DNA from: a virus
IMG/VR virus record: IMGVR_UViG_3300036766_000185
Location: 1-64,000 of that record
Reading direction: 5' to 3' (one strand)
Length of the DNA stretch: 64,000 bases
Position 1 is the stretch's first letter; the number at the start of each line of letters is the position of its first letter. The translations under genes and the position numbers were made by a program. Positions 8,393-17,034 of this stretch are shown here, in pieces. Below the pieces are notes generated by a model. That model saw only the letters and a list, made by a program, of their open reading frames with translations, was not told the DNA's origin and made no database searches.

Positions 8393-8809
8393 CTACGCGG
8401 AAGTATTGGTATTCAATTTTACGAGCTTTACTTTAGGAACTATGTGAAAAACTCTCTTTATTTGATCAGAAAGACGACAAAATATACATGGTTTTGAAGC
8501 AAAATTGGCACTGGCATTAACACCGATTGCATCGCTACTCGTTCTAGATAATTCTAAGTTTTCGAGACGTTTTAATACGGTGTCTTTAGAATAATACTGA
8601 ATGTAATCTTTAAGCTTGCTTATCTTTCCAGGGTATTCAGACTCAGAAATCGGTTCATATCCTCGACTGACTAGCTCTTTCTTGATCTCATTGTCAAATA
8701 CCACAGTATATCCTCGATTAGACTTGGAAAGATGCTTTATATAAACATTCTTCCCATTAACAGAATCAGTTAGTCGTGTATATCCCTCAGGAGCGCGAAG
8801 AATCTGCAT
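8393..8809 (-). CDS. Hypothetical protein downstream of the capsid gene
   Basis: 138 residues using the ATG preceded by GAGGG; an ATG 19 codons upstream lacks a ribosome site. The sequence begins MQILRAPEGYTRLTDSVNGK and has a basic, mixed alpha/beta character, with a CIFC pair near residue 110 that could bind metal. No family recognised. It sits between the major capsid gene (after a strong hairpin) and the fibre cluster, so a minor virion role is possible. Confidence 0.65.
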   Translation of the reverse strand: MQILRAPEGYTRLTDSVNGKNVYIKHLSKSNRGYTVVFDNEIKKELVSRGYEPISESEYPGKISKLKDYIQYYSKDTVLKRLENLELSRTSSDAIGVNASANFASKPCIFCRLSDQIKRVFHIVPKVKLVKLNTNTSA

Positions 8810-8906
8810 TATACCCTCGTGTTTGACATACCAAAAAATCCCGATTGATGGTCCACCCGTGCCCATCGAGTCTTACGATTGTCTAAAGCTTTCATTGTTG
8901 AGTGGG

Positions 8907-8935
8907 GGAGTGGAGAGCTTGTTGCTCTCCACTCC
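8907..8935. other. Strong hairpin after the major capsid gene, no U-tract
   Basis: A perfect 12-bp inverted repeat (GGAGTGGAGAGC / GCTCTCCACTCC) with a 5-nt loop lies 29 bases past the capsid stop. There is no T-run on either side. Possible roles are 3' end protection of the abundant capsid mRNA, partial termination, or RNase III processing. Confidence 0.65.
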
Positions 8936-8963
8936 GTCCTCAATACAATTCTATAACTAAGTC

Positions 8964-9965
8964 TTACACTGGTTCGGTTAAACCCGCACCGGTAATCTTA
9001 GCCTGGAACGCCTCGCATGTGATTTGAAGAACAGTAAACTCAGCTACCAGCGTTCGGTAAGCGGACTGCAGAAGAGCCAAGTCAATAGCGCTCAGCGGCA
9101 TAAGGTCAACCATCTGAATTGCGTTGCCATCCTCAAGCACCGTCTTGTCATCGAGCACAAGAATAGATGCCTCGTCATCCCCATCTGGAGGAAGATAACG
9201 AGAACCGATAATGTCAACCGTACCGAATGGAGAAGTCCATCGAGTAACGCTGACACCGGCTGGAACATCAGCCATCGAACCAGCACCGGCCTGAAATAGG
9301 CGGTAGAACGAGCCAAGAACAAGCTCGCTGATTCGCTGCACTTCACGATAACCTGCAACCACACACTGAGGTTTGCCACCCTTGTTAACGATTTCTCGTT
9401 CTTGGTCAGTAATATCTGACAAAGAGAGTGCAACACCCATTAGATCTTTGGTGTTGGTGACGGTCTGCTTGAGCAAACCATCGTACTGCAAACCAGCACC
9501 GACAGAAGAATCGCCATTTATAATAGCCCATTCTTCCATCAAGGCCACGTTCAACATCTTGACCTTGATCTGATGCTTTTTAACGTCGGTGTAAGTCGCG
9601 CCTGCCATTTGGTCGAAGAACGTCACCGCAACCACATCACCAAGGCTCGTGTACGGAGCGCTTAGATATTTGTAGCTCGGAGTCGTTGCTCCCGGAAGAC
9701 CACCCTTCTCGAAGAACCCGTTAGCCGGATTCGTACCCAAGAAGAGACCTTCAGCAGCACTCGTCGGAACCAAACGATACCAAGAGTGGGCTTTGCCATT
9801 CCCTTGAATTCGGTTCAAACGGTTGCGCAGAGGGGTGTCCGTCGGGGCCATGATAGCCATCTCGGACTGTAGATCTTCTCTGACCAGCAGCAGACCAGAC
9901 ACGTCCACAGACGATATCGCCTTCTGGATGTCTTGAATGGCCTGATCAACTACTTGTGCATTCAT
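8964..9965 (-). CDS. Major capsid protein (HK97 fold, SU10-type)
   Basis: 333 residues, the usual length for this class. The pattern 'LLVREDLQSEMAIMAPTDTP' followed by 'TPLRNRLNRIQGNGKAHSWY', the middle 'EEWAIINGDSS' with 'GLQYDGLLKQ', and the late 'DIIGSRYLPPDGDDEASILV' match the SU10-like major capsid family. There is no cleaved delta domain visible within the ORF, and the scaffold function probably lies in the long tail of the prohead protease two genes upstream. The protein forms the icosahedral shell. A GGAG site lies 13 bases before the ATG, somewhat far. The gene is followed by a stable hairpin. Confidence 0.9.
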   Translation of the reverse strand: MNAQVVDQAIQDIQKAISSVDVSGLLLVREDLQSEMAIMAPTDTPLRNRLNRIQGNGKAHSWYRLVPTSAAEGLFLGTNPANGFFEKGGLPGATTPSYKYLSAPYTSLGDVVAVTFFDQMAGATYTDVKKHQIKVKMLNVALMEEWAIINGDSSVGAGLQYDGLLKQTVTNTKDLMGVALSLSDITDQEREIVNKGGKPQCVVAGYREVQRISELVLGSFYRLFQAGAGSMADVPAGVSVTRWTSPFGTVDIIGSRYLPPDGDDEASILVLDDKTVLEDGNAIQMVDLMPLSAIDLALLQSAYRTLVAEFTVLQITCEAFQAKITGAGLTEPV

Positions 9966-9999
9966 GTTATTTTTATTTCTCCTTTTGTCTTACGTTAAC

Positions 10000-10019
10000 T
10001 GGGCGTTATCTTAGGCCCA
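10000..10019. other. Short hairpin upstream of the capsid gene
   Basis: TGGGC/GCCCA pairs across a 10-nt loop in the 89-base leader between the 67-residue gene and the capsid gene. It is short and may be incidental; nothing else is visible in that leader apart from an AT-rich ribosome binding region. Confidence 0.3.
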
Positions 10020-10054
10020 TTTTGTGATTACTATTTTCTTGCCTCTTATTTAAA

Positions 10055-10258
10055 TTACGCGGACTGAGCACCAACCACGACCCAAGCCGAATCGGTTTTA
10101 ACCATCAACTTGTGTGTCTCAGCGTCATATGCAACTGCACCCTCTGGAGCATCAGCAGGAAGATCATCCGTGTCAGCATAATTGGACGGCATGACATACC
10201 CAGTGGTTACCTTCAGAGGCCCAACCCAATGATTGTCAGGACTGTTATTCAGTGCCAT
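10055..10258 (-). CDS. Small capsid-associated protein (decoration-like)
   Basis: 67 residues. It opens MALNNSPDNHWVGPLKVTTG and closes with 'GAVAYDAETHKLMVKTDSAW', the latter a beta-hairpin pattern common at the ends of phage virion proteins. A 224-residue protein encoded at about 29.4-30.1 kb begins MGLNNSPDNTWVGDLRITGA and ends with a matching hairpin, so this short gene looks like that protein without its middle domain. Lying directly before the major capsid gene, it could be a head decoration or stabilising protein. Preceded by an excellent GGAGG site, fitting high expression. Confidence 0.75.
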   Translation of the reverse strand: MALNNSPDNHWVGPLKVTTGYVMPSNYADTDDLPADAPEGAVAYDAETHKLMVKTDSAWVVVGAQSA

Positions 10259-10285
10259 TTTATTGTATATCCTCCTTCTACTTCG

Positions 10286-11608
10286 TTAACTCTTTCGAAT
10301 ATCCCCGCCGAATTTTCGGTCAAGGGACTTGTTGATTAAGGACTCGCGTTTCTGTGCTAGCTCTGGAGGAAGATCCTTGTGTGGATTAGCCTTCACCCAA
10401 GCGTGGACTTCATCGTAATCCTTCTGAATTGTATCCTCTTCAGTTGTCTCATAAACCTTGTTAATTTTGTTGTATTTACGAGGAAGAGGTTCCTTCTCCA
10501 ATTTCTCAATCTTCTCTTGAAGAGTCGCCACGGTCTTTCGAAGATCTTCTACGCCGTCGCTCTTAGCTACTTTCACAGCGCCGTCTTCTGCATCTTCATC
10601 TGCGCCATGATCTGCCGCGTCTTCTGCATCAGCCGGTTTGTCTTTCTTTTTAACTGGAACCGCTGGTGTTTCTTGAGTCTTAAGATCGGACGTAGCTGGA
10701 TCTTTCGCCTTCTCTACTTCAGCCTCTTTCTTAACAGGAACAGCCGGAGTTTCTTGCGTCTTCAAGTCAGAAGTTGCTGGGTCTTTCGCCTTCTCGGTCG
10801 GTTCGCCTTCAGCTTCTTTCTTGACGGGCACGGCGGGAGTTTCCTGAGTCTTAAGATCGGAAGTGGCCGGATCCTTAGCTTTCTCAGTAACGTCTTCTTT
10901 AGCTTTCTCTTTCTCAGCTTCAATCTTCGCTTTGAGTTCTGGCGGCATTTCACCCTTGAGCAATTTGCCAATATTCTCAATTAATGAATCAATCTTGCCA
11001 GTAAGTTCTTTGACTAGAGTTGCGTCCATATCTACACTTTCACCTCCTGCTCTCTTCTCAGTTTCCAAAGAGTCGTTTGTTAGATCTGCACTCTTTTGTG
11101 TATCTTCAACTACCTCTGTTTGCTGCAGAGTTCCATCATCTGCCATCTTTACCAACGTAAATGTCGATTCTGGATTGGCAGGGTTATCTACGAGCGAAAG
11201 CTCATTAAGACGGTACTTGGTGATTCTGGTAATCTGTCTATCTTTCCCACTGTCTGCATCTTTAATAATCTGAACACTTTTGTCTAGCGTATTCCCACCG
11301 ATACTAAATCCGGTTAAAATACCCTCTTTCACTTTTGTCCAAGTATCCTCGGCTCCTTTAGAAATGTAAGCCTTCACATACACTGACTTGGTTTCATCAT
11401 CAGGAATAATCTCAATGGCTTTACCAACCGCGATAGGATTATGCATCTCGCGAACTGCGCCTGCCCACTCCTTAAAGGCGGCTTTGGAAGCACCGTAGTC
11501 CACGATCTCTGACTGTTTGTCCACCGCCTCGGTCGTGGCATAGCCGGCAACAGTTCGAGCTTCTTTATCGACCTTCAAAATTGGAACGTAAAAGTTCAAA
11601 TTGTTCAT
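10286..11608 (-). CDS. Prohead protease (XkdF-like, S78-type) fused to repeat-rich scaffold-like tail
   Basis: 440 residues. Residues 1-155 form the XkdF-like/prohead serine protease domain, with the His in 'REMHNPIAVGKA', the Ser in 'ILTGFSIGG' and the conserved late motif 'LNELSLVDNPANPESTF'. This enzyme matures the capsid by cleaving internal proteins. Residues 160-440 are low-complexity, highly charged and predicted coiled-coil, as in protease-scaffold fusions. They contain three near-identical repeats of 'DPATSDLKTQETPAVPVKK'. Self-cleavage and scaffold release are expected for the class but not visible. The 5' end overlaps 44 bases of an HNH gene. Confidence 0.88.
   Translation of the reverse strand: MNNLNFYVPILKVDKEARTVAGYATTEAVDKQSEIVDYGASKAAFKEWAGAVREMHNPIAVGKAIEIIPDDETKSVYVKAYISKGAEDTWTKVKEGILTGFSIGGNTLDKSVQIIKDADSGKDRQITRITKYRLNELSLVDNPANPESTFTLVKMADDGTLQQTEVVEDTQKSADLTNDSLETEKRAGGESVDMDATLVKELTGKIDSLIENIGKLLKGEMPPELKAKIEAEKEKAKEDVTEKAKDPATSDLKTQETPAVPVKKEAEGEPTEKAKDPATSDLKTQETPAVPVKKEAEVEKAKDPATSDLKTQETPAVPVKKKDKPADAEDAADHGADEDAEDGAVKVAKSDGVEDLRKTVATLQEKIEKLEKEPLPRKYNKINKVYETTEEDTIQKDYDEVHAWVKANPHKDLPPELAQKRESLINKSLDRKFGGDIRKS
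10648..10888 (-). repeat. Three-copy coding repeat in the protease-scaffold gene
   Basis: Three direct repeats of about 66-80 bases encode the unit 'KDPATSDLKTQETPAVPVKK', separated by short Lys/Glu spacers. Synonymous differences between copies show they are not newly duplicated and that the peptide is being conserved. Confidence 0.8.
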
Positions 11609-12122
11609 TTATTTTAGTTTCCTTTGCCTTATGGGGACAGACTCCTGCATTGAAAGCTCGCCCAAACTGGCAGTTCATGCACAACACTTCGTACCCCGAC
11701 GGGAAATTGTTTCTTATGACCCAAGTATAAAAGGCAGAGCCGCCTCTTTTTATTTCTTTCCTGTGTCGTGTTCCACCACCGCCGATGTGTTCAAGAGTTA
11801 GAAATACTACTTCAGTCTCTTCGCAACAAGAACATTTAAGTATGTCGACACTGGAACTGTAGTGTTGCAATACCCTTATTTTTCTAGATCGCAACAACTG
11901 CTTATTTTTTGCAAGTCTAACCGTTCTATGACGATAATAGCTATTTCGATCTTGCTCTTGTTTACGACCTGGATGTAATCGGTATGACTTGTCGCGAGCT
12001 TCTGTCATACAAGACTTGCAATAATACTGATATTTTCTTGTACGATTTGGTGCATTTCGTTTTGAAAACGAAGTCTTAGATTTCCACAATCTACATTTAT
12101 AACATAGCAACAAATCGATCAT
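11565..12122 (-). CDS. HNH-like endonuclease inserted before the prohead protease gene
   Basis: 185 residues from the ATG just after the upstream stop. Two zinc pairs at the N-terminus (CYKCRLWKSKTSF ... YYCKSC) precede a basic region. The C-terminal part has CSCCEETEVVFLTLEHIGGG and YEVLCMNCQFGRAFNAGVCP, the degenerate HNH core typical of small phage HNH enzymes. The same core recurs in the 124-residue gene at about 27.3 kb. The last 44 bases overlap the 5' end of the protease gene in another frame, suggesting a homing insertion that kept the protease start intact. No ribosome site is obvious; translation may be coupled. Confidence 0.75.
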   Translation of the reverse strand: MIDLLLCYKCRLWKSKTSFSKRNAPNRTRKYQYYCKSCMTEARDKSYRLHPGRKQEQDRNSYYRHRTVRLAKNKQLLRSRKIRVLQHYSSSVDILKCSCCEETEVVFLTLEHIGGGGTRHRKEIKRGGSAFYTWVIRNNFPSGYEVLCMNCQFGRAFNAGVCPHKAKETKINEQFELLRSNFEGR

Positions 12123-12123
12123 T

Positions 12124-12675
12124 TTAGAAGTCAAGACTAATATAAACTATAGCGGCGTTTTCCCCTGCCTTTAGATCTCGACCAACCCCAATCCCAATGC
12201 TTGTGTTGTCAATCTTAATTGGCCCGTTTAAGTGCAAATCGTAGCTTATGCCTGCACCTATAAAGGGTACCATCGCTAACAAATCTAAGTTTAAATTGTA
12301 GGCGTGCGCGACCTCTAATGCAACACCAACTGCTTCACTTCCTGCTGATGTAATTCCCGCAGCTAGCTTGGGGTGCATCTCCAGCCCAAAGGCTCGTAGA
12401 GTAGGAATCTCTCTATTAGAAACAATCTTCCCGTCAAACTTCATCACGCCATTTTTAACATCCAGCGTGTGTTGCTGTTTGTTGGCGTCAGACAGAACTA
12501 TATGAGCATCTCTCATATCAACATGAACTGGGCGATTTCTATATCCTTTATAATACCCCCACCCTAGAGCAATCAAACCTACTACTATCGCAACTCGAAG
12601 AGTATGCCCTATCGTCTTCCCCCAAGTTTGAGGGTCTAAAAGATGCTGCTTGAGAAAATCAATTGTTTTAGCCAT
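12124..12675 (-). CDS. Membrane-anchored hypothetical protein
   Basis: 183 residues. One membrane helix near residues 25-45 (TLRVAIVVGLIALGWGYYKG) follows a short amphipathic N-terminus. The rest is a beta-rich outward or periplasmic domain (VHVDMRDAHIVLSDANKQQH, then IKIDNTSIGIGVGRDLKAGE) with alternating pattern that resembles a small barrel or outer-surface domain. No family recognised. Located among head genes, possibly acting at the envelope during infection or lysis. Coupled by one shared base to the coiled-coil gene upstream. Confidence 0.65.
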   Translation of the reverse strand: MAKTIDFLKQHLLDPQTWGKTIGHTLRVAIVVGLIALGWGYYKGYRNRPVHVDMRDAHIVLSDANKQQHTLDVKNGVMKFDGKIVSNREIPTLRAFGLEMHPKLAAGITSAGSEAVGVALEVAHAYNLNLDLLAMVPFIGAGISYDLHLNGPIKIDNTSIGIGVGRDLKAGENAAIVYISLDF

Positions 12676-12974
12676 TATCCTCTAAGACGGGTCAGACTTG
12701 CTTTCTGATGTGCCTCTAATTTGCTCAGAGTTTCTTCTAGCGAAGTCTTTTTCAAGACGAGAGAATCCTCTCCCAGAGCTTTACGAACTGTGCTCGACTC
12801 CACTTTAGAAAGGCGCTTTTCGAGATCAGCTATATTTACTAGATATTCCTTTAATACGGACTTACAAGATTCTAGTCTAGTAATATAGTTTGTTACAAAC
12901 TGTCCATCGAGCGTTTTTAAAATCATTCCCACATCAATCGCTGTGGGATTTTGAGTTGAGGAAGTATTTTCCAT
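12675..12974 (-). CDS. Coiled-coil hypothetical protein
   Basis: 99 residues with heptad-like spacing (ILKTLDGQFVTNYITRLESC, then 'LEETLSKLEAHQKASLTRL'). No membrane segment. A clear AGGAG site precedes the ATG. It probably oligomerises; whether it is a scaffold component or a virion-internal protein cannot be told. Confidence 0.6.
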   Translation of the reverse strand: MENTSSTQNPTAIDVGMILKTLDGQFVTNYITRLESCKSVLKEYLVNIADLEKRLSKVESSTVRKALGEDSLVLKKTSLEETLSKLEAHQKASLTRLRG

Positions 12975-12979
12975 ATTAC

Positions 12980-13045
12980 TCCTGAATGGTTGGGAACAAT
13001 TCTCCCGTTGTAAGGCAGATCTTCCCTTAGTATGCAGCTTTACAA
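12980..13045 (-). other. Two tandem hairpins in a 71-base spacer
   Basis: On the minus strand GTTGTAA and TTACAAC pair over 7 bp around 26 nt, and GGGA/TCCC forms a small hairpin immediately after. The arm around CTGCCTTACAAC resembles a tRNA-Val anticodon arm, but no acceptor stem, D-arm or canonical T-loop can be completed, so this is not a working tRNA gene. It may be a tRNA relic or a leader structure for the coiled-coil gene. Confidence 0.4.
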
Positions 13046-13369
13046 CTACGCTACTTGACCTGGGTCTGGCTCTAACCCTAGCCTAACTCGGTCAGCATTC
13101 GACATAACGTTCTTAGGCTTTATCTTGTCACCAGAGAAAAAGAACTTACCACCCCCACCAGCGTCTCTCATCGTCTCTTCTTTAAAACGAAGCTTCTTGG
13201 GATCTCTAGTACAATCAAAACTCGATCCGTCGTCATGATGTACTTTGAACGTGTTCTGCCCAGTTCTCTCCATCTTAGTAGGCTGAGAGTTCGTCTGAGC
13301 ATGTTTCTTGCTAATACACTTCTCTTGCCCTTTATGTAATCTAGTTCTGGGAGTGATCAGATTGCTCAT
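13046..13369 (-). CDS. Hypothetical basic protein after the polyvalent head gene
   Basis: 107 residues, basic, with the segment 'NTFKVHHDDGSSFDCTRD' and a glycine stretch before KFFFSGD. No recognised domain. It overlaps the end of the giant head protein gene by 29 bases, so it is translationally linked to it and may be its partner. Confidence 0.6.
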   Translation of the reverse strand: MSNLITPRTRLHKGQEKCISKKHAQTNSQPTKMERTGQNTFKVHHDDGSSFDCTRDPKKLRFKEETMRDAGGGGKFFFSGDKIKPKNVMSNADRVRLGLEPDPGQVA

Positions 13370-16300
13370 TTAGTCGCTCTTTTCGTTTAGCTTCAACTCG
13401 TGCACGTGCTGCTGCTACGATTCTAGCCCGCTCTCCAATCTTGGGAGCATCTCCAGATCCTGACTCCGCCCCTCCTTTGTGCTCTTCAACGTATACTCCC
13501 TCTTTCGGAAACAGAAATCCGCCATCTACTACATCATTAGCCGAGATAATCCCTTTGTCCTCTAGTTCGTTTATCGCCTGAGCGTGAGTACTAGCACCAC
13601 GAACGTAATATACCGATCCGTCTGCAGTTCTAATCGTAGACAACACCGACTCCGGGTTCTTTTCATAAACCTTAGGAGGATTCTTGGGATCGTATTTTCC
13701 GTGATTCTGTCCCTCACTCTCAGATTTAGACTCACCAAATCTTCCTTTTTCATCTCTTGGATGAAGTGATTCAGTGAACTCTTTAGTCATATCACTCCAC
13801 ATCGTTTTGACGACTTTCTGATTTTCTCCCTCTTTGAGTTTAAATGATCGATATACGATCGCTCTAGTTACAGCAGTTAGACCTTCAGTCAAATAGAGTT
13901 CGTTTTTATAGCTAGACCACTCAGCAGGAGTAAGCTCATGTACGTTAGATTTGTCCTTTGGCAGAGGGATTGTATACTCAGACGGATCGAATCGAATTCC
14001 TTCGCTCTCTGCTACGCTTCCAGAATCTGAGAACTGCCCATGATTATCGCGAGGATGAAGGTCTTCTGACCATTCAGCTTTAGAGACTTCTCCTGTTATC
14101 TTCTCATAAGCCGCTTTAGTCGCAGGAATATAAACCGTGATGCTATCATCCTCTTTGTGCACCGCTGTAATCCATTCCGCTTTAATGTGATCCAGCATAT
14201 ACGACTGGTCAGGATCTTCAGTATCTCGCTGCGCATTCTTCTTGAAATAATCCTTGGGAATTCTAGCTTCAATCACGACCGGCGTGGCATCTTTCTCGTC
14301 GCTAAACGCAACTGCCATTTCCGCATAGGTTTGAGCATGCGCAGAATATCTAGTAACAAAGACTTTCCCTTCTCGCAGCTTAGCTTCTCTTCCGGGACCA
14401 ACTTGAGCCTCCTGATCAAAGACGTGATATTTCCCTACTTTTAACCCAGTTTGGAGGATAGACTTAACGTTCGATTCGACGGTTCCGTGGTAAACGAGCA
14501 CCGCGGAAAACTTCCCTCTATCGTCTCGTGGGTGAGATTCTTCAGTCCAATCGGCCTTCTCGATTTTTAATCCGGGAAATGAGTAGATATGCGTCCCATT
14601 CGACAATACGTGAATCTCCAGACTTGATGAAGACGCTTCGCTCTTTTTAACGTATTCTTTCCCATGGAAAATGTTCGTCTTGTACCAGGAATAGGTCTGA
14701 GGGGTGGTCTGTCTCATTTTCCCTGGAGACTCGATGTATGCTCGAAATAGTCCAGCCAAAAGTTCTACGGGTCCACCTTGCTCACCCTTGATTAGCACTT
14801 TTTCTACGGGTTCGTCTACAGCATGTCTGAGCAAGCTAGCACCTGGCTCCTTTGTCATGTCAGTTCTCCCAGCGCCAAAGTGTCCTGCTTCATGTAAGAG
14901 TACCGTCTCAAGAGATGGGGCTTTAGACCAATCTGCATTGGCATTTATAATGAGTTTTCCAGACTTGGGATCGGAGAAAGCAAAAGTAAGCTTGGCATTC
15001 TCCTCGTCTGGTTTGATTCCGGCCTCGTACATCTCTGCAGCGATAGATCCGCCTCTAAACTTTGCGCTGGTGAATTGATTTGTTACTTCAACTGTTTTAA
15101 TCTTGTCAGCAATTTGTGAAGGAAGTTTATCTTTTATAACAGTCATTGTATCGTTAACTTGGGTACGTACCAGAGAGAGAGTCTTTCTGTCTACAATTTC
15201 CTTCTCCCGTCTCCAAGCAATCCCTGCAGTACCACCACCACCTGCAGCGTAGGTAGCGGTCTCCCCGAATCTTCCACCTGCGTCCCTAGGGTGAAGCTCC
15301 TCGGTCCATTCGCCCTTGTTAATCTTCTGGGCTTCACGTCGGTCGATCTCTGCTAGAACCGATTCCCAATCACCTGTGAAAGCGACCGCTCTATCATCTA
15401 TGTAGTACGATGCTAGAGGCTTTCCCTGATTGGCGTCCTCTGGCTGATTGGGATTGTGATTGATAGCAGTAAACGGGATCTCATGATCGCCTAAGTAGGT
15501 CTCAATCGCGGCTGTATCTCCGCGACAAGTGTGAACAATAATCGTATAGCCTCTGTTTTTGAGTTCTATGAGGGCTTCTTTAGCGCCAGGAAGAACCTTA
15601 CCAAATCGTTTATCGTTATACTCTGGCTTTTCAAGAATTGTTCCGTCTAAATCAACAGCGATCGTTTTAGCTTCGATAGGCTCAGCCTTAGTAACTTTTG
15701 TGGAATCGCCCTCGTCGGGAGGCTGCTCAGAAGGTTCAAACAATTCTATACATCTGCAATTCGTAAGACATTCATTAGAACCGGCTTCATTTGCAAAATC
15801 GTCAGTTGTCATCCACTGATCATCGTTAGCTTCGCACCCATCGCATACGCGGTCATCGTGCACTGTATGCCAAATGCCGCCTTCTACCACATCTCCAATG
15901 GGTAACCCTGTTTCTTCATCTATAATAGGTTCTCCTGTTGGATCGCCGTTCTCATCCACCCCCTGAACATCCTTGATAGACTGACTCATTCCAGCGGCTA
16001 GCAGAATACTACCGGCAGCGGCTGCAAACATTCCTAGACGCCCTAAATCTGAGTTCTGAGCGTCTCCCAGTTTCTGCGTCAGGTCTTCGTCTGATAGCCC
16101 CTCGTCAGCAAGCATTTCTGAATATTGCTCATAGGCATCGTCTGATAACTTGTCAATGTACTCGTCATTCCAAGCGAGCTTGTCGTTCAATACTTCTTGA
16201 TCAACAGGAGTAACTGCATCATCGACTTCTTGATTGGTGAGAGCTTGCCCACGATTCTTGCCCAAGATGTAGGCGCTGGCAAATGCAGTCGTAGCAGCAG

Positions 16301-16736
16301 CTTTTAATGCCTCATTCATCTGATCAATCTTCGGCTTAATTAGCTTATCTTTTTGTGCGCGAAGATACTTCATGTACAAAACTTGTCTACGATCGGGGTC
16401 GGACTCTCGATTCACTTCAGCTAACGTATCAGGAGCATCATCGTTCGCTTTCATAAACTTCTTTACGCTGTCAGGATGAAGAGAGTTCACGATCTCTGTG
16501 TGATGCTGTTTCCAAATACTAAGAAGATTGCCTTTATAACTCTCGATGATTCTATCGAGTTTTTTCCCAATTTTAATGGGGACTGACCGTTTCCTCATAA
16601 TGGAAAGGTAGTCCCCATTAAACTCAATAGCGCTGATTAGTGGATATGACTTCGTTGTAGTTATAAAGATAGCTTTGTCGTTATAGACCTTACGCAACTT
16701 TTCTATAGGCTGAGGAACGTCGAGGTCTAGGTGCAT
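13341..16736 (-). CDS. Giant polyvalent head protein: head morphogenesis, HAD, metallopeptidase and ART-like modules
   Basis: 1131 residues from the ATG at the right end; an in-frame TTG 29 codons upstream is less likely. Residues 1-330 resemble SPP1 gp7/Mu F head morphogenesis proteins, ending in a metal-binding set (VCDGCEANDD ... CLTNCRCIELFE). Residues 355-460 are a HAD-type phosphatase (IAVDLDGTILE, VHTCRGD, YYIDDRAV). Residues 510-710 hold a zincin metallopeptidase (ETVLLHEAGHFGAG, residue about 614). Residues 745-890 resemble an ADP-ribosyltransferase (VLVYHGTVESNV ... GKVFVTRYSAHAQTYA). Four copies of a linker, consensus WtEelHPRDxxGrF, separate the modules. In phages, such proteins are packaged and injected with DNA. 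Enzyme activities are inferred from motifs. Confidence 0.85.
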   Translation of the reverse strand: MHLDLDVPQPIEKLRKVYNDKAIFITTTKSYPLISAIEFNGDYLSIMRKRSVPIKIGKKLDRIIESYKGNLLSIWKQHHTEIVNSLHPDSVKKFMKANDDAPDTLAEVNRESDPDRRQVLYMKYLRAQKDKLIKPKIDQMNEALKAAATTAFASAYILGKNRGQALTNQEVDDAVTPVDQEVLNDKLAWNDEYIDKLSDDAYEQYSEMLADEGLSDEDLTQKLGDAQNSDLGRLGMFAAAAGSILLAAGMSQSIKDVQGVDENGDPTGEPIIDEETGLPIGDVVEGGIWHTVHDDRVCDGCEANDDQWMTTDDFANEAGSNECLTNCRCIELFEPSEQPPDEGDSTKVTKAEPIEAKTIAVDLDGTILEKPEYNDKRFGKVLPGAKEALIELKNRGYTIIVHTCRGDTAAIETYLGDHEIPFTAINHNPNQPEDANQGKPLASYYIDDRAVAFTGDWESVLAEIDRREAQKINKGEWTEELHPRDAGGRFGETATYAAGGGGTAGIAWRREKEIVDRKTLSLVRTQVNDTMTVIKDKLPSQIADKIKTVEVTNQFTSAKFRGGSIAAEMYEAGIKPDEENAKLTFAFSDPKSGKLIINANADWSKAPSLETVLLHEAGHFGAGRTDMTKEPGASLLRHAVDEPVEKVLIKGEQGGPVELLAGLFRAYIESPGKMRQTTPQTYSWYKTNIFHGKEYVKKSEASSSSLEIHVLSNGTHIYSFPGLKIEKADWTEESHPRDDRGKFSAVLVYHGTVESNVKSILQTGLKVGKYHVFDQEAQVGPGREAKLREGKVFVTRYSAHAQTYAEMAVAFSDEKDATPVVIEARIPKDYFKKNAQRDTEDPDQSYMLDHIKAEWITAVHKEDDSITVYIPATKAAYEKITGEVSKAEWSEDLHPRDNHGQFSDSGSVAESEGIRFDPSEYTIPLPKDKSNVHELTPAEWSSYKNELYLTEGLTAVTRAIVYRSFKLKEGENQKVVKTMWSDMTKEFTESLHPRDEKGRFGESKSESEGQNHGKYDPKNPPKVYEKNPESVLSTIRTADGSVYYVRGASTHAQAINELEDKGIISANDVVDGGFLFPKEGVYVEEHKGGAESGSGDAPKIGERARIVAAARARVEAKRKERLNEQSDHSQN

Positions 16737-17034
16737 TTTCGGGATTATATTTACCTTTATTGATAATCTTCCACAGCTTTTTCTTAGGCAGTCTATTTTT
16801 AATTCTGTGCCTAGCCGGAACAATGATACTCAGAATGTCATCATCTAAAACAAGAATATTCCCACAGTTAGAGCAGATCAATCCCTGTGCAACTATCCCT
16901 TTGTGAGGACGAACTAGTTGCTCTACTGGAGATTCAATCATACCAGAGCAATAGTTACATATAATAACTACGTTATCTGGAGAGGTCTGTACGAAGAGAG
17001 ATCTTTTATTTGTCTTTTGCGATGGTCTTCGCAT
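16690..17034 (-). CDS. Zinc-ribbon protein downstream of portal
   Basis: 114 residues. CNYCSGMIESP and CSNCGNILVLDDDIL form a two-pair zinc ribbon (residues about 27-65), followed by a basic C-terminus rich in Lys and Arg. It overlaps the portal gene by 29 bases and the giant head gene by 47. It could bind nucleic acid or stabilise a head-protein contact; I do not recognise a named family. Confidence 0.65.
   Translation of the reverse strand: MRRPSQKTNKRSLFVQTSPDNVVIICNYCSGMIESPVEQLVRPHKGIVAQGLICSNCGNILVLDDDILSIIVPARHRIKNRLPKKKLWKIINKGKYNPENAPRPRRSSAYRKVA

Noticed and set aside
10379-10984. 201-residue plus-strand frame opposite the prohead protease gene
   Set aside because: Cys/Phe/Leu-rich composition is the antisense of a Lys/Glu/Ala-rich coding repeat; no ribosome site and no plus-strand gene elsewhere.
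12980-13045. tRNA-Val-like arm CTGCCTTACAAC on the minus strand
   Set aside because: No acceptor stem, D-arm or T-loop can be completed around it; the next ribosome site follows at once. Kept only as a hairpin or relic.
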